From positions 124,001-188,000 of the forward strand of contig NC_134026.1 in assembly GCF_964204645.1 (NCBI RefSeq): a DNA stretch of 64,000 bases, given 5' to 3'. The notes below the pieces were generated by a model. That model was given only the letters and a program-made list of their open reading frames with translations, was not told the origin of the DNA and did not search any database. Both the position numbers and the translations under genes were made by a program. Shown here one piece after another: positions 45,454-58,521 of this stretch (positions are counted from its first letter, which is position 1; each line of letters opens with the position of its first letter). The DNA comes from Tubulanus polymorphus. Taxonomy: Eukaryota > Nemertea > Palaeonemertea > Tubulaniformes > Tubulanidae.

Positions 45454-46548
45454 ATGATGGAACGCAATCTCAACCATACTAAATACTACCATACTAAATA
45501 CAGCCATATTAGATTCTACCCGATGCTTAGCTTATATTACGAGGATGCGAGAAGATTTGTAAATTTGTTTGATCCTGTTTTTGCTGGCTTGAATTTCGCT
45601 ACTATCGTTACGCTAATTTCTTGTCGTAAATCTCGTTCAGTTCGCGCTATGTTTATTTATCTGATCTCCCTAGCTTTATCCGATCAGGTATTTATTCTGA
45701 ATCAACTCAAAGAGTTTGGTTCATCAGTCCATTATGTGGTAGTGCGTTTTATCTACATTCTTTCGCCTGAGATATGTCCTTTTAGATTTTTCCACTTCCG
45801 AATTTGTCCAGTTCATCCGGGTACTGCTCGATTCATGTCGTATTTTAACAGATTATTTACGGTAAGGCGTGTAGCGAATTCTTGTATGAGAATATCTACT
45901 CATCTGATCGATTATTTACCGATCTCTTTTTCTAATTGGATTGTTGTTGTTATGGCTGCTGAAAGGTTATTATCGATAAGGAAACCATTTTTGCACAAAA
46001 GATACGTCACAGATCATAAGAGAATGCTGGCAACGTCATTTACATTGGCGCTATGTCTCTCTCACAACCGAGGTTTTTATACCGTTATTAGAACTTGTAG
46101 AAATTCAACTTGTTGCTACGATTTAGCCGAAGAAATAGCTAAACGAAGTCGTGATTCCTATGGTGTTTTGGGTGGATTTATTGCAATAAGCACCGCTTTA
46201 GAAGGCGTAATTCCATGTACATTGATAATGAGTCTATCAGTGATAACTGCTAAAATAAGTTGCCTTTCTAACAAACACGTGACTAAGAGAGGTAACAAAA
46301 CTATGCTTTATGTAATTATGTCATATGTGTTTTTAGTTTCACCCTATGAGATGGATTTGTTTCTGGCTGGAGCTTTGAGAGTGAGTTTGACTCCGGAATT
46401 ATTTATCGCACATTATATAACGTCCCAGGTATTTGTCGTTCCACGTCAATTAATTTATCGCACCAACTTCTTCATATATTTACACACGATTCCAGCTTTC
46501 AGAGACAAAATTCTGATAAAAAATCGATGTAAATGTCATCGAAACTAA
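45454..46548 (+). CDS. Class A (rhodopsin-like) GPCR, intronless
   Basis: A single 364-codon frame from tandem ATGs. Helices by eye: TM1 about 38-57 (VFAGLNFATIVTLI), TM2 66-86 with the conserved LALSD, TM3 144-171 ending in ERLLSIRKPF (a DRY variant, Glu-Arg-Leu), TM4 about 190-212, TM5 238-268, TM6 283-308, TM7 about 320-344 with TNFFIYL replacing NPxxY and an amphipathic helix 8 (PAFRDKI). Cys144 at the top of TM3 can pair with a Cys in the ECL2 stretch CRNSTCC. N-HT (residues 7-9) is a glycosylation site. The TM2-TM3 loop is unusually long (about 55 residues), and TM4 lacks the usual Trp and Pro. ER-L and N-F-x-x-Y are typical of the FMRFamide-receptor-like orphan receptors expanded in molluscs and annelids; the ligand cannot be told. 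A single-exon origin by retroposition is possible. Confidence 0.82.
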   Translation: MMERNLNHTKYYHTKYSHIRFYPMLSLYYEDARRFVNLFDPVFAGLNFATIVTLISCRKSRSVRAMFIYLISLALSDQVFILNQLKEFGSSVHYVVVRFIYILSPEICPFRFFHFRICPVHPGTARFMSYFNRLFTVRRVANSCMRISTHLIDYLPISFSNWIVVVMAAERLLSIRKPFLHKRYVTDHKRMLATSFTLALCLSHNRGFYTVIRTCRNSTCCYDLAEEIAKRSRDSYGVLGGFIAISTALEGVIPCTLIMSLSVITAKISCLSNKHVTKRGNKTMLYVIMSYVFLVSPYEMDLFLAGALRVSLTPELFIAHYITSQVFVVPRQLIYRTNFFIYLHTIPAFRDKILIKNRCKCHRN

Positions 46549-46799
46549 AAAACACTGCCACCTATAGGAGAAATTCTTATTACGAATTCGACATTGATCT
46601 CCGGGGAGTAACAGGTTTCCTCTATCGGATGTCAAAGTCTATAAAATCCGTCACCAATCGTATAGAGATCAACATGTTTTATTTGGAACTGTTTCTTCGA
46701 ATCCTCAATAGAAAGTTATTCAAAACATCGAACAATTTAAAAAAAAATTGTCAACAACTCTGAATTTTCGTTTTTATTCATTTCTTGATTTCTTCGAAT

Positions 46800-48660
46800 G
46801 ATTTATGTTTTATGTAATGGTTTATTTTGGATTGAAGACCATCAAAACGCGCTGCCATTTTGAGATCATCACTGCTTACTATTCGACAGCAAAACAGAGT
46901 AGAGATAATGTAATTCTTAACTAACAAGTATTCAACACTGATAGCTCGCAATTCGATGACTGCCGGTACCAAGAATATACATTAAATGGGAATATATTTC
47001 GTTAATAATGCTTAGCGTGACGAAAGCTGACACTTAAACAGACGTCGCTTAACAGGTTCAAAGCAATCACTGCAACAACTGCGGCTTCTTGACCAACATA
47101 ATCCCTCGATATAAACCATTTGCGCTTACTGGTAATAAACAAGCACTCGGGAATGAATAAATACATTTTGAAGACATACAGTGAAGGCAAACTCTTATCC
47201 CGAGATGACCGTTTCATTAAGCTGAACGCAGATAACAGCTAAATGTTCCCGTCCGCGTGAGAACATTAGTGTAGTCGCGTTGATCTTTAAATGGGCGACA
47301 TAAATCCGAGGCGAAAATAAAGTTGCATCTTCTTCGTCGTTAAATGAAGGTGATTTCTGGTGAGTGGAGATTTTCTACTTACGACTATTGTACAATCAAA
47401 TGAATAGAATATATAATGAGTCGTGCATGACCGTCTCACACCGAGTAGAGTGCAGCGTGTGACCTATTGTAAATGAGGGATGGCTCCGAGGTGCTGCTGG
47501 TCAATGGTCATCCAACTGTAATTGACCGGGTTGATATCTAGGTGACGGAATCTTCTGCATGAAACCTAGTATTCGGTCCACCAAATCATCTAGTCATTAT
47601 TGGCGTCGAAAAGACACATTTGCGGAGTCAAGTATTCTCAGTATATGATAACATTATATTTTCCTATTAGAGGAGACACTAAATCCCTGATTCAAGGCCA
47701 TTGTCCTACATCATTCATGATAATGAATACTTCAGCTATTCCCAATCTGCGGTGGTCTTTTCTTGTTCTGTTCTCTCTTGACATCATCCCTCTGCTCACT
47801 CGTGCATCACAAAAATAAACCAGAAATATTTTCATATACTCGTGTTAATCTACTGGGGATTCAGTGCAGTAGCATCACTTCACTCAGTTTTCTAATGACG
47901 TATGACTTATTTCATTTCTATATATGAAATGAAATGGATTCCAACTGTTGATAGCTGAAATCGCATCTGTCCACGACGATGTCTACTACTTGTTACGTTC
48001 ATTCAAAAGCGTGATAGTAAATTCATTTATTTGTTTGTTTATTAGTTCATTTCAGGCCATGAATGTCAATATAGTAAACCATACATATAAATAAGAAACA
48101 TACAGCATATTTATACAACTTCTACAAGACAGAAAAACTATCACAATATTATTTCTAATAAAGAAAATGCAATATGCAACAGGTGGAGAGCGATTGATTG
48201 AAGATAATTGAGGAGTCTGTTTGAGCTTACACCCAGAAGTTTGAGATATCGTCAGCGAATGATGTATCCAAAAGAACGAGTTTTAGAAAGTGTAGATAAA
48301 TGAAATTTCATTGACGTAAGCGAATGTGTGGTTGAGGTTCATATAAGTACCTTCATTCGTCGCGTATTCGATGCATACAAATCACGAATCCAATTAATGA
48401 AATGAAACCATATTTCGTCGATTGAAGAGAGCGATTTCTGGGTTAAACGGATTCCACGTTTACTCATCTATCGTCGTAATGATCAGCTGCTTATGAAATC
48501 GTAGTAAATTACTATTCATTAATATCATCAGGTATTATATTATATACTGGTATGTTATTACCCTGTTACGTGATGTTGTTGTTATTGGGTTCTCGTTGTA
48601 CCTTCACTGAAATTATCTCTACTTTCTGATTATGTTTGCGTGTGTTTAATTACTTCGACC
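46800..48660. other. Gene-free stretch
   Basis: No supported gene. ATGAAGGTGATTTCTG|GTGAGTGG at 47345 could be a start codon with a splice donor but has no partner. Confidence 0.45.
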
Positions 48661-48670
48661 GCAAACGCTA

Positions 48671-48985
48671 CTGTTGTAAGGGAGGATTCCACTTCTGGCA
48701 CGCGAGGATCCGCTAGGTGCGCTAGTGGTTACTCAGTCTCTTCTACATTTTAGTTCTACTCGAAAAAACTTTACCCTTAAAACATCGATTATTAATGAAA
48801 ATTAGACCAATCCCTAGCAAAATGAATTCAATGTACGTATATTTGGTCCAGTGATAATGCATGGAGTCGCGAGCTTAAAATCGCTGTTCAAAATTGATCG
48901 ATATTGAATCAATTTTGACGACGTAAGACTGAGTGCTTGTCACGCCATCTGGTGAGTCACAGTTTCCCAGCACGTGTTAGTTACT
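48671..48985 (+). repeat. Dispersed repeat, copy at 48.7 kb
   Basis: Core GGATTCCACTTCTGGCACGC and GAGGATCCGCTAGGTG, then about 250 bp whose final 150 bp match the copy at 3.4-3.5 kb. The two are the only long copies here and help define an element of about 220-310 bp. Confidence 0.7.
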
Positions 48986-48999
48986 ATAAATTTTCTTTC

Positions 49000-51900
49000 T
49001 ATCAGTTTTTTCTTCTAGAATTTTCTCTTTATGAAAGTCACTGATTAATTGCGTCCTAGGTTCACTGAGAATTTGAGGGAGAGTTAAAGATATGTTCATT
49101 TCGGTCATGATTTATACGATGATTTAGCAATGCCTGGATTTTTCCATCCTTACCCCGCACACCCTAGATATCCATCATTGTTTAAGTTGTGAGTTAATTA
49201 ATTTTCGCGTATAACAGAAGAATATGAGACGGATTTCTCATCACGAAGATGATTAACTCTATTCAGGGGATCAAGTGAATCCGCAACCGATCATCGTCAG
49301 AATCTAGCATCAAATTGCCCGCTACACTTGTCGATCGAATATTATCATGTACACGTCGTTTTGTGACCTTCGATGAAAAGTCAGTAACGACAACTGATAG
49401 AACGTTATTGGGTATAATTTGTCAATTACGGAGCCGCCCGCGCGGGTGACGAGCGCGTCACCGAATTGACCTATCTTTACAATAGGAAATCATGCGGGGA
49501 ACCCCACTCCCGCTGTGAGGACGAGTTTACAGACAGAAATCCTTGATTGCTAATAGTCGTATATTAGATTTTGACCCAGTTCCTCAGTTGGCAAATAAGA
49601 TCTGATTCTTGAGCGAAAACATCGGAAATTTAACTCATTCACTCAAAATTCTGCCGCTTACAGCATTACATTATTACATTATTTATCTTACTGGACACAT
49701 TATACACATCCCTAGAATTTCCTGGTTTAGCTACTTACGGCGGAGTCAGGTTCTATTATTTGCCCCCGACGCAATAAGATCAAGTCACGAGTCACTGGAG
49801 TCTATCGTAATCTGCATCAACGTCCATTCTTTTCAAATTTTCGGAGGAAAAAAACTATAAATCTTATGGAATATTTCGAGTTTACGTCGTCAGGAATGTT
49901 AAACACGATATCGGTTTTGAATGTACACTAGATGTGACAGTGATCGCTATTGAATATTCGATACACGTTACCTGAGTTTATCAATCTCCAGCCAGCGGGT
50001 AAATACCGCTACGTTACGGTACACTTACATCGATAGTTTCAAATACTGGTGCACTCGGTGGGAATTTAAATCAATTATTTCGTTTCTCCTATAAAACTAC
50101 CGTTCTGTAGTTTCTATCTACCCGTAATGTGTATTAATTGTTCGCCTTTTTAAAGAGATACGTGTACGAAGATTTTAGAAAAAAACCTCAAATTTTCTGT
50201 CGCACGAAAGGAAGGGCGACCCTCATACGCAGACTTCACTTGTTTCCTTCTTTTCGCATGCCCAAAAATCATAACAATCTTTTGCGCAGTATTTGACCAG
50301 GCTCTGATCTGACTTCAGTCTGTAAAGACGGCTAGTTTTCTGCGATGTTAGAGATGTAAGGAATAAGAGTCGGTTGTCCACGACGATGATGCAGTGTTCT
50401 TAAAGAATATTCGGCATCCGATATCGCGATTAAGCACTGTTTATCCAGGCGACCCTTCATAATACTTAATGCAGCATCGACAGAAACAAAGAAATCAGTC
50501 CCGTGTCCGGTTGCGTATCGTGAATTCCAGGTTTAGAGTGCAATCTAAAAAGGCGATTAACGCAGTTTCTCATTTTATGTCATCGACGTCAATAAAAGCC
50601 GGTTTTATATAATAATCCTCAATCCTCGTCCAGTAAATAATATCCCTTCAATTCAAGCTCAATTCTTATTAAAAACATAAGCGAATGATGAAAAAATGTT
50701 ACTGTTTCTACTTTTACCCGCAACAACGCGAGTGAAAGATAGCGCTTTCCTATAGAATCGTGGACTAAAAAATGAATAAAAACTAATAGATGCTGATAAT
50801 AATAGATTAATGCTCGGTTAATTTGCAAAATGTCGATAATCGAAACAGCTTCATACGTATTATAGTAATCTACGTGTTACATGTAACATATTTCAATCAT
50901 GCAAACTCTTGACGCAACATTTTTACATCCAAAACATATCTCATTTTCGACCCAGCTCGTACCAGTACAGAAGATTATCGTACATTGACTTTTGATTTAC
51001 TTCATTGTAATTGAAATGATAGCCCCGTCTGTCTGAGACCGTAGACAATTAGATCAGGTTTGCATATTTAACGAGACATTAAGAGGAAAGCGATAGTTAA
51101 GGTTAATTTGTAAAGGTACAGCTCGAGCCGCTCGAGTTGTTTTGCTTTGTCTCGTTAAGAACTTCCTGTATAGTTGTTTACGTCTTCACATCGCCATCCA
51201 GTCTGCGAGACGTTCCATACACCACCCGCTATACATAACATACTAAATCAACTGAAGCCTCGCTTAGCTTCATACGTTATTTCGCTCATGAAATGGTCGT
51301 TTCTCGCCACAAAGTTTGCGGTTTCTTGCATAGACGCAAACGAATATGTTTTATAAATCGGTTCAATAAGGTCGCGGCATTCGCAAAATAGTCTCAGAAT
51401 TTCTTTAAACATTTAAGACTACTGCTACCAAAGATCGTTACTATAGGACGTGGATTTGATTTATTGATATCCTAAAATCTCAGCCCATTTTCTTTCAGGG
51501 GCGAAAGGGCGAATCACCTTGAAAGGCAAAGCGATGATAATGAGGAACTAATTGAAATAAGATTTTTGAATTAATGGAAATAATCAATGCATTAGACTAG
51601 AGTGCAACACTTTCAGAACATAATAATTGTTTTGTCGGGTTTGACAGGAACATTTCTAGTAGAAATTGTAAATTTGATTAAACGCGATTCTAATAATGGC
51701 CACGTCAGTTTATTCATTATAATGATTGCATTTGCATCAATGTTTGTAGATGATAAACACGATTGAATTCATACGTGCAAAAATTCCATTAGCAGAATGT
51801 GTAAAACGCAGCGGTTTTTAAATCATTTTTGGCGCGATAATCGTCCTCTGTCGTTGCCGTTCTCTTTCTCACTCGATCGCTCGTAATCGAAATACTGAGA

Positions 51901-52670
51901 TTCGTACCATTTCAAGGTAACGATCGCCATAATCGTATTTTGCATTAAGTGCAAGAGAAATACGGCGTCGATGTATTAAGTAAATTTGTCATGTCGGTTG
52001 CAAAATGTGTCCGTACGGATTATTACCATTAGTGACGCGTAATGGACTCTTACTGTAAATCAGTAAACACTGTTTCCCGCCAACTACTATAGCGTTTTAT
52101 CTAGATTATATTTCATCTGAAAATTTAACGATAGCGGAAATTTTGAGTGGAAAATAATCGAAATTGTAAATGCAGAAATCTATCTACAGGGCGATAGTTT
52201 AACGTCCGTGGCAGCCGACGAACCATTTTCATTCGATCTAAATATAGTATGAATTCATACTGCAATATCTAGACTTATACCGGTAAAAACCGGTAAAAAA
52301 AGAATTCTTCGCTGCTGACAAAATAAGTCTCGATTCTTAAACATTTTGCGGCATCTTTTCATCAAAGCCCGACTCTTTTCTCGGAGTATTCCTTTCCTGT
52401 TTCGAATAGTTTTCTCCGACAAGTCGCTAAACTAAATCTAAGTGCTTTCCGCGCTAATGTTTGAAATACATGCATTCGATGTAGTTTTAGCGGTAGCACC
52501 GAGTCGTCGTACTAAACATCTCAGGAGAGATGATGATCGCGCACGAGTTTCAGCACGAAACTAAATTCCACGTTAATTTACCACAGCGGTTCCTCGTAAA
52601 TGTATTTCCGATCAAGACACCCGGGTTAATGGACTGTAAGATACGCATTTTCCTTTTCATTTTACGAAGA
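49000..52670. other. Gene-free stretch
   Basis: No supported exon, RNA gene or sizeable repeat seen. Confidence 0.45.
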
Positions 52671-52676
52671 CATCTG

Positions 52677-52766
52677 TGTGTATTGCTAATAGTCGGGCTA
52701 TCATTCTGTGTATTGCTAATAGTCGGCTATCATTCTGTGTATTGCTAAAAGTCGGGCTATCATTCT
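52677..52766. repeat. 30 bp minisatellite
   Basis: Three copies of TGTGTATTGCTAATAGTCGG plus GCTATCATTC; the second lacks one base and the third has AAAAGT for TAATAGT. Confidence 0.93.
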
Positions 52767-52874
52767 GTAACTCGAAATGATTTTGGATATTTCATTATAG
52801 AAATATCTAAATATTTTGGTCGATAGACACGAATATGGTAAATTTATTCCTAAATAATTTCTCTACAGCACACT

Positions 52875-52946
52875 TCCCATATGGTCTAGTGGTTAGGATT
52901 CCTGGCTTTCACCCAGGCGGCCCGGGTTCGATTCCCGGTGTGGGAA
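52875..52946 (+). tRNA. tRNA-Glu (anticodon TTC), second copy
   Basis: All 72 bases are identical to the gene at 44677, with the same A and B boxes and TTC anticodon, while the flanks differ completely. A TTTT terminator lies about 10 bp downstream (CTTATTTTAGG). Confidence 0.98.
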
Positions 52947-53247
52947 CTATCTTATTTTAGGACTGTAGCCAACTTCATATACAATCGCCTAAACGCATGT
53001 ATGAGGTTTAATTAAGAATTATCTTAGGTCTTAATTGCAAATATAATCATTCTTTTTAGCCGACCTTGCAAATGGTCTCGTTGACAAGTTAATCGTCGAT
53101 TTCATCCATGTATGGATTAATATTTATTACCGTATGGCGCTTTATTGCTTTTTCGTTTCGCGGAATCATTTCCTAATTTACATCGCAAAAGAGTCAGACA
53201 TCTCAAGATGCGGGATACGTCTGCAAGACCGTGAATAAAGATAGCTG

Positions 53248-53286
53248 ATGAGTGTGCGAGTGTGCGTGCGTGCGTGCATGTGTGCG
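53248..53286. repeat. GTGCGTGC microsatellite
   Basis: Short alternating purine-pyrimidine repeat (GTGC/GTGT), potential Z-DNA. Confidence 0.88.
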
Positions 53287-54251
53287 GTGTCTGAAGGGAT
53301 GTGACATCTAGAAATGTCCTTTTAACTTATTCACTCAAATTAACATTTTTACAGATATCTTTTGAATAATGATGAAAACACGTGCTCGGCGTCTTTGCGG
53401 TAAAAACGGTTATTTTCATAAGAAGACGCATCTAATCCGAACTTTCAGCAACATCGATTTCAACGAGAGACCTTTTAGACCGAACTAAGCCAGATAGACC
53501 GCGGTTGGCATTTAGAATTCTTAAGACGTTCTCTAAGCTTACAACGGCGTCAAGGACTGAAATATATGCATTTCTAGGGAGACCGCGGGATTTACGTGTT
53601 TACTGTACGGAATTGCTATCTTTTTATTGGAAAGATGAAGTCTATAAAATTGAAAACTTCAAAGACTCAATAATCGGCAGTTATCGAATTGATATTTCAG
53701 ATAATGAATTTTTCTTTATAAAAACATCATCGACGTATTTTAAAGTGATCAAATCTTTGTTGACAAATTTAATGATTAAAATCGACTTAAAAGAAGGAAT
53801 ACGAAATATGAAAATGACTCGCACTAGGGAATAGTAATGATAAGGAATAGATTTTGACTCTTTCAGATGAAATCTTTTGATCGTGTATCAATATGTCCAA
53901 ATAAATCCCAGACGTAGACGACATTCAGAGAAACTCTTTATAATCAGACGCGCGCCTGAAAAAACAAGATACACGATGATTTATAATAATATTCGATTGT
54001 AGGAAATATCGGTGCGGGTTTTATTGCGTATGTATTGTATAAACTATATCTGGCGCATTGCTGCTGTTCTGATGGGTGTCTGGATTGTAATAGACGCGAC
54101 GCCGGATTCGATAAAGATACCAACAAAATAAGAGAATCTTCTCTCTTTCTATTATGTATATTGATAAAAGTATATACGTTTACGAAATGAATTGCTATCA
54201 GTTATGAGATAGGAAATGTCTGTCAACTCTACTCCGACCGTTACATGCTGC

Positions 54252-54436
<185 letters not shown>

Positions 54437-54710
54437 TCATCATAGTGAATAAGCACGCCACAGAAATTGACCGTATTGTTCTTATAATCCAGTATTAATC
54501 CAGTATTCGACTGATAGAATTTTAATATCTGGAAAATGTGCAACGAATCGAAATTTGCCTCAAACAAAAATTTGAAATAGAAGTTAGAACATCTTCGACT
54601 CGATGCAACTGGTAACGCTGACAATCCTGGTGGCGACAAAGTTTCCAGGTCGAAGGTTCTTCTCTGGTCTCTTCCCAATTGGGAAAAAGAAACATCGAAC
54701 CCGCTTATAA

Positions 54711-54897
54711 TGCCCTGAGTGGCACACAGTGGGTTGAAGTAGCCCTGCGTGGCACACAGTGGGTTGAAGTAGCCCTGCGTGGCACACAGTGGGTTGAAGT
54801 AGCCCTGCGAGGCGCGCTGTGGGTCGAAGTAGCCCTGCGTGGCACACAGTGGGTTGAAGTAGCCCTGCGAGGCGCGCAGTGGGTTGAGGTAGGCCCG
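54711..54897. repeat. 30 bp minisatellite
   Basis: Six copies of GGCACACAGTGGGTTGAAGT plus AGCCCTGCGT, with variants GGCGCGCTGTGGGTCGAAGT. The 30 bp period keeps every frame open on both strands, so the ten-residue peptide repeats it yields are not evidence of coding. Confidence 0.95.
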
Positions 54898-55029
54898 CTA
54901 TTGAAAGAAAAAAATTTGAAAAAAACAGTCAGTCAGGAACTTATTAATCTTTTTAATAGTGGCATTCCGTGCCTCAACATCATTTTTCATCTTGTTTCGT
55001 TTGTATTTATTTGGTGATCAATTTCACAG

Positions 55030-55032
<3 letters not shown>

Positions 55033-55060
<28 letters not shown>
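55033..55060. repeat. (TA)n microsatellite
   Basis: About 14 TA units followed by ACACACATA. Confidence 0.93.
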
Positions 55061-55072
<12 letters not shown>

Positions 55073-55099
55073 CCATACGCGGAAGTGTCGTTCGTGAAA

Positions 55100-56740
55100 A
55101 ACACCGTTTAGAAATGAAACGATTAATTTGGAGCCTGTCGACAATATTCAGACAGCGTGTTTATAAGACCCTGGATTTTATCGCTAAAATGTCGTCGAAA
55201 ACTTTTTCATACTTTTAATGAAAAAATTGGCACTGAATTCTCACTAAACAACGTGAATAGAATCGAATGGATGAGCGTCTGGTATCTTCTTGACAATGCT
55301 TCACCTCGAGCTCTAACTTATTCAATGCCAGGCATTTCTTGAATATTTTAAACACGAGAGGATTCTATTAGCCTGTAGCAGCTGCTGTTACATGAAAAAT
55401 ATTCATCGCACAATTTTCGGAAAAAAAACTGAGAGATCAACGTGAAACTTGCTAAATTGATTTAATGTTCGGTGACAATTTGGATACAGGTCCAGGTTCC
55501 ACGGTTGATTTTAACTCACTGAAAAAGAACTAATTTCAACTCAGAGATTACTCGCACTCACAACTGTAGAACTGTGTCCGGGGTTTGGATCCTTTAAATT
55601 GTTTAGAAGTTTTAGGAAATGCATTGAAAATATAAGGGCTATTTTTAAAGAATGTTTTTTTTTTCATGATTTCGAAGAAAAAATAATTCAAGGAAAAGAC
55701 GAAGACTGTGAGAGGATTGATCATTATCTAACATTTCTATTCAGTCTATTATTGAATCTAAGATGTCGATTACTGTTCTTTAGCTGCCATAAATACGTTG
55801 TATTCTGATATTCTGAAATAATGATTTAACGTTTTCTAATTTCCTCAGTCTCGCAATTCACTGCACATTTACGGCCGAGAAAAGTAAAACGATTTGGAAC
55901 ACAAAATTGTGAACTTAGAATCAAACCCAATCAACATGTCGTTTTACCAGTGTTCTAATAGAAATCAGCAACGCAGAAGCTAATTATGCGCTCACTTCCT
56001 AAACGGATTTTTAACGGCAATTAAAACCAGTCTAAGACTGCATAATTAGCTAGAAAGCGCTCTTCCAAATGCACTTAAGCGTCATCTTATACTCGACAAC
56101 GACGACCTTCGGAAGGTCATGCAGTACGGAAGTATAAATATTATTCTATTCGCTAAAGGTGACCAAGGTCATCGGATGATAGTCACCGCTACCGAATTCA
56201 TAAGATCGATAATGAAGACTTTACGAGTGTAGACTTACAAGTCATACAGCTATTAATAACCAACCAAAAATGAATTTGATACGGGACTCGCTGCTTTGTT
56301 TGCTTGTATTCAACATAAAGCGAACGTGACTCGTGTTCAGATAGAATACGAGTCAATGATACTTTCTCGCAGTTTGATTCACGGAATACACGCTAGAAAA
56401 TATTAACTGACCGAATATGAATTGATTCTATGATATTTACCGAAACCAGTTCTCTCGCAGGATACAGTCGTATTTCTGCATGCCGTGTATACAAATGGCA
56501 ATATCTTCTGACAATACAATAATACCGTGGATGTTTTACAATCGCACGTAGCCTTAGAAAAAAATCATGACTTCGTTTTGTCCTTGAGTTTTCACTATCA
56601 GCATCATGAAAGCGTCATCATCCTTTAACAGGGGTTTGACCCTGAAAGGATCGCGAGACTTTTCGCGTTGCTCCTTCGATAGGGGTTTTTGAACCAACCC
56701 TGCGGGAATAGCCCAAGTGCTCAGCTTAGCCGCAACTACG
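55100..56740. other. Gene-free stretch
   Basis: AT-rich with no supported gene or repeat. A degenerate hairpin-like GGTCCAGGTTCCACGG near 55490 recalls the palindrome at 59.68 kb. Confidence 0.4.
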
Positions 56741-56760
56741 AGCAAGGTGCTCATCAGGGT

Positions 56761-56812
56761 TTCGTGGCGCGGTTGAGTCTCGAAGTCATCAGGCTCGAAT
56801 CCCACCGATAGA
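56761..56812 (+). repeat. tRNA-like fragment (possible SINE)
   Basis: TGGCGCGGTTGAG (A-box-like, 56765) and GGCTCGAATCC (B-box-like, 56792) occur in the right order but closer than in a tRNA. No tail or target duplication seen. Confidence 0.35.
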
Positions 56813-58521
56813 GAATTGTTGTCAATCAGAAAAAAAGCTATCGCAAAATTACCCAACTTAAATAATTGATCTTACACATTTTCATAGACCCGCTTTCGCA
56901 ATGGTTTCGTTAACAATGTCGATCAACAGCCTAATACGCAGCGACAACTGTTGGAGATGTCTGTGTTTATTCTTTGTCGCGCAAAAACTTTTTTTCGCCA
57001 TTAATCATTAGTCGGCTTTGTTGGATTCGGCAGGAAGTAACAAACCCTCGATCGAGCACCTGGCGACGCGACAGCACGTGACTTCTGCTGTGGCAGAGTT
57101 TACCAGACTGATAGCCGAATAATCGACACGTTTAATTAGATATGATTTTCAATTCACATTTTTCACCTTTCGTTAATCAATGCGTCAATTTTATCGACAG
57201 GTATTTAACCTTAAACACGCTGTCTGATTATATCCTCGTAACTGCGTCTGGCGCGCACACGACACTAGTGCGCCAGAACCTGATTCGTATTCAACAGCGA
57301 TGATGGACCAATCTTTTTTGGACGGGACCCAGCTCCACAAACTCCACAATTATCGGTTTAGTTGCAAGCAACCGACGTTGAAATGAAGAAGTAAATGATG
57401 AAGAATGTGATGAAGATGATGTTGATGATGATATCGAAGAAGGTTAAGACGAAATAGACGAAGTTATGACTCTAGGTTAATTAATATCAGTTTCATTTGT
57501 TCAATGTTGTCAAATCCTTACAGAGGTCAGGAGGGCTCGTCTGTGGAATTGGTCCAGATTTGTAGAAGTACCTTACACTGATTGACCTAACTGCCACACG
57601 GCTAATGTGTTTTCGGCGCCTGAATCATTCCTAGTGTGGGTCGATGCTATGTCACCGGTTGTGACGGTCAGGCCACGTGAGCACGAATAACAAAGTATTA
57701 GACGTTATGACGTCATCATTAATTAGCATAAATGAGACGTACTTGACCGTGGCCCATGTGGCGTCATAAACAAACGAACGATGTTGTCGTGGAACGTCAT
57801 ATCTATAGATAACTGATTAGTTCGATGACGCATCGATCAAAACTCTTCTTCTTAAAAACCAAAAACCTACAGTAATGTTAACTAGAAAATTCTAAAAAGG
57901 GTGGGCCCACTATTGAGCACAATTGCCTGTATCTGATAAAAGTGAATATCAATAAATAACTAACTACTTTGAATGTTTAGTATCAATATTTCCAGACATA
58001 TTGAATCAATACGATCAGATAATTGAAGGTTTCTTTTTACGCGTCTCATATCTATTCTGGACCATATTCTGGAAATAAGCCAAGGTCGATATTAAGCATA
58101 GGACCAACAAAATTCGTCACTGTCTGAAAATTGATAAATGGGTGTTGTATATAAGACATACACAGAGGTCTCTGTGGGAGAATATAGGTGTTAATATAGC
58201 GCAACAGTTTTAAGGAGATAAATGAGTCACGTACATTTTCGATGTTCGTTCCATTTTCAAATTTGGCAGCATTTCTCGACGTATATGACCGTCCTGAGAC
58301 CAATTTGAGTATTACACACATTTAATGAGACAGGCTTCACACGGCAATTAGTGGTAACAGCTATTTCCCGAAGTGTCTAATAAGAATATCGTGGGTTACA
58401 TCAGTCCGTTATAGTAATGACAATCCAGTCACTGATATTTCACACTAAAGGTTTGTACTCTATTGTTTTTAATACAGAATCTACTGTTAGTGGTATCGGT
58501 TTTCGATACGTCACACTATAA

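Noticed and set aside
54584-55017. Repeat proteins on both strands with a ten-residue unit
   Set aside because: A 30 bp period keeps all frames open; no start context, signal peptide or conservation evidence.
58052-58321. 89-codon minus-strand ATG frame
   Set aside because: Real ATG but no domain, no promoter or 3' signal, and AT-rich composition like the flanks.
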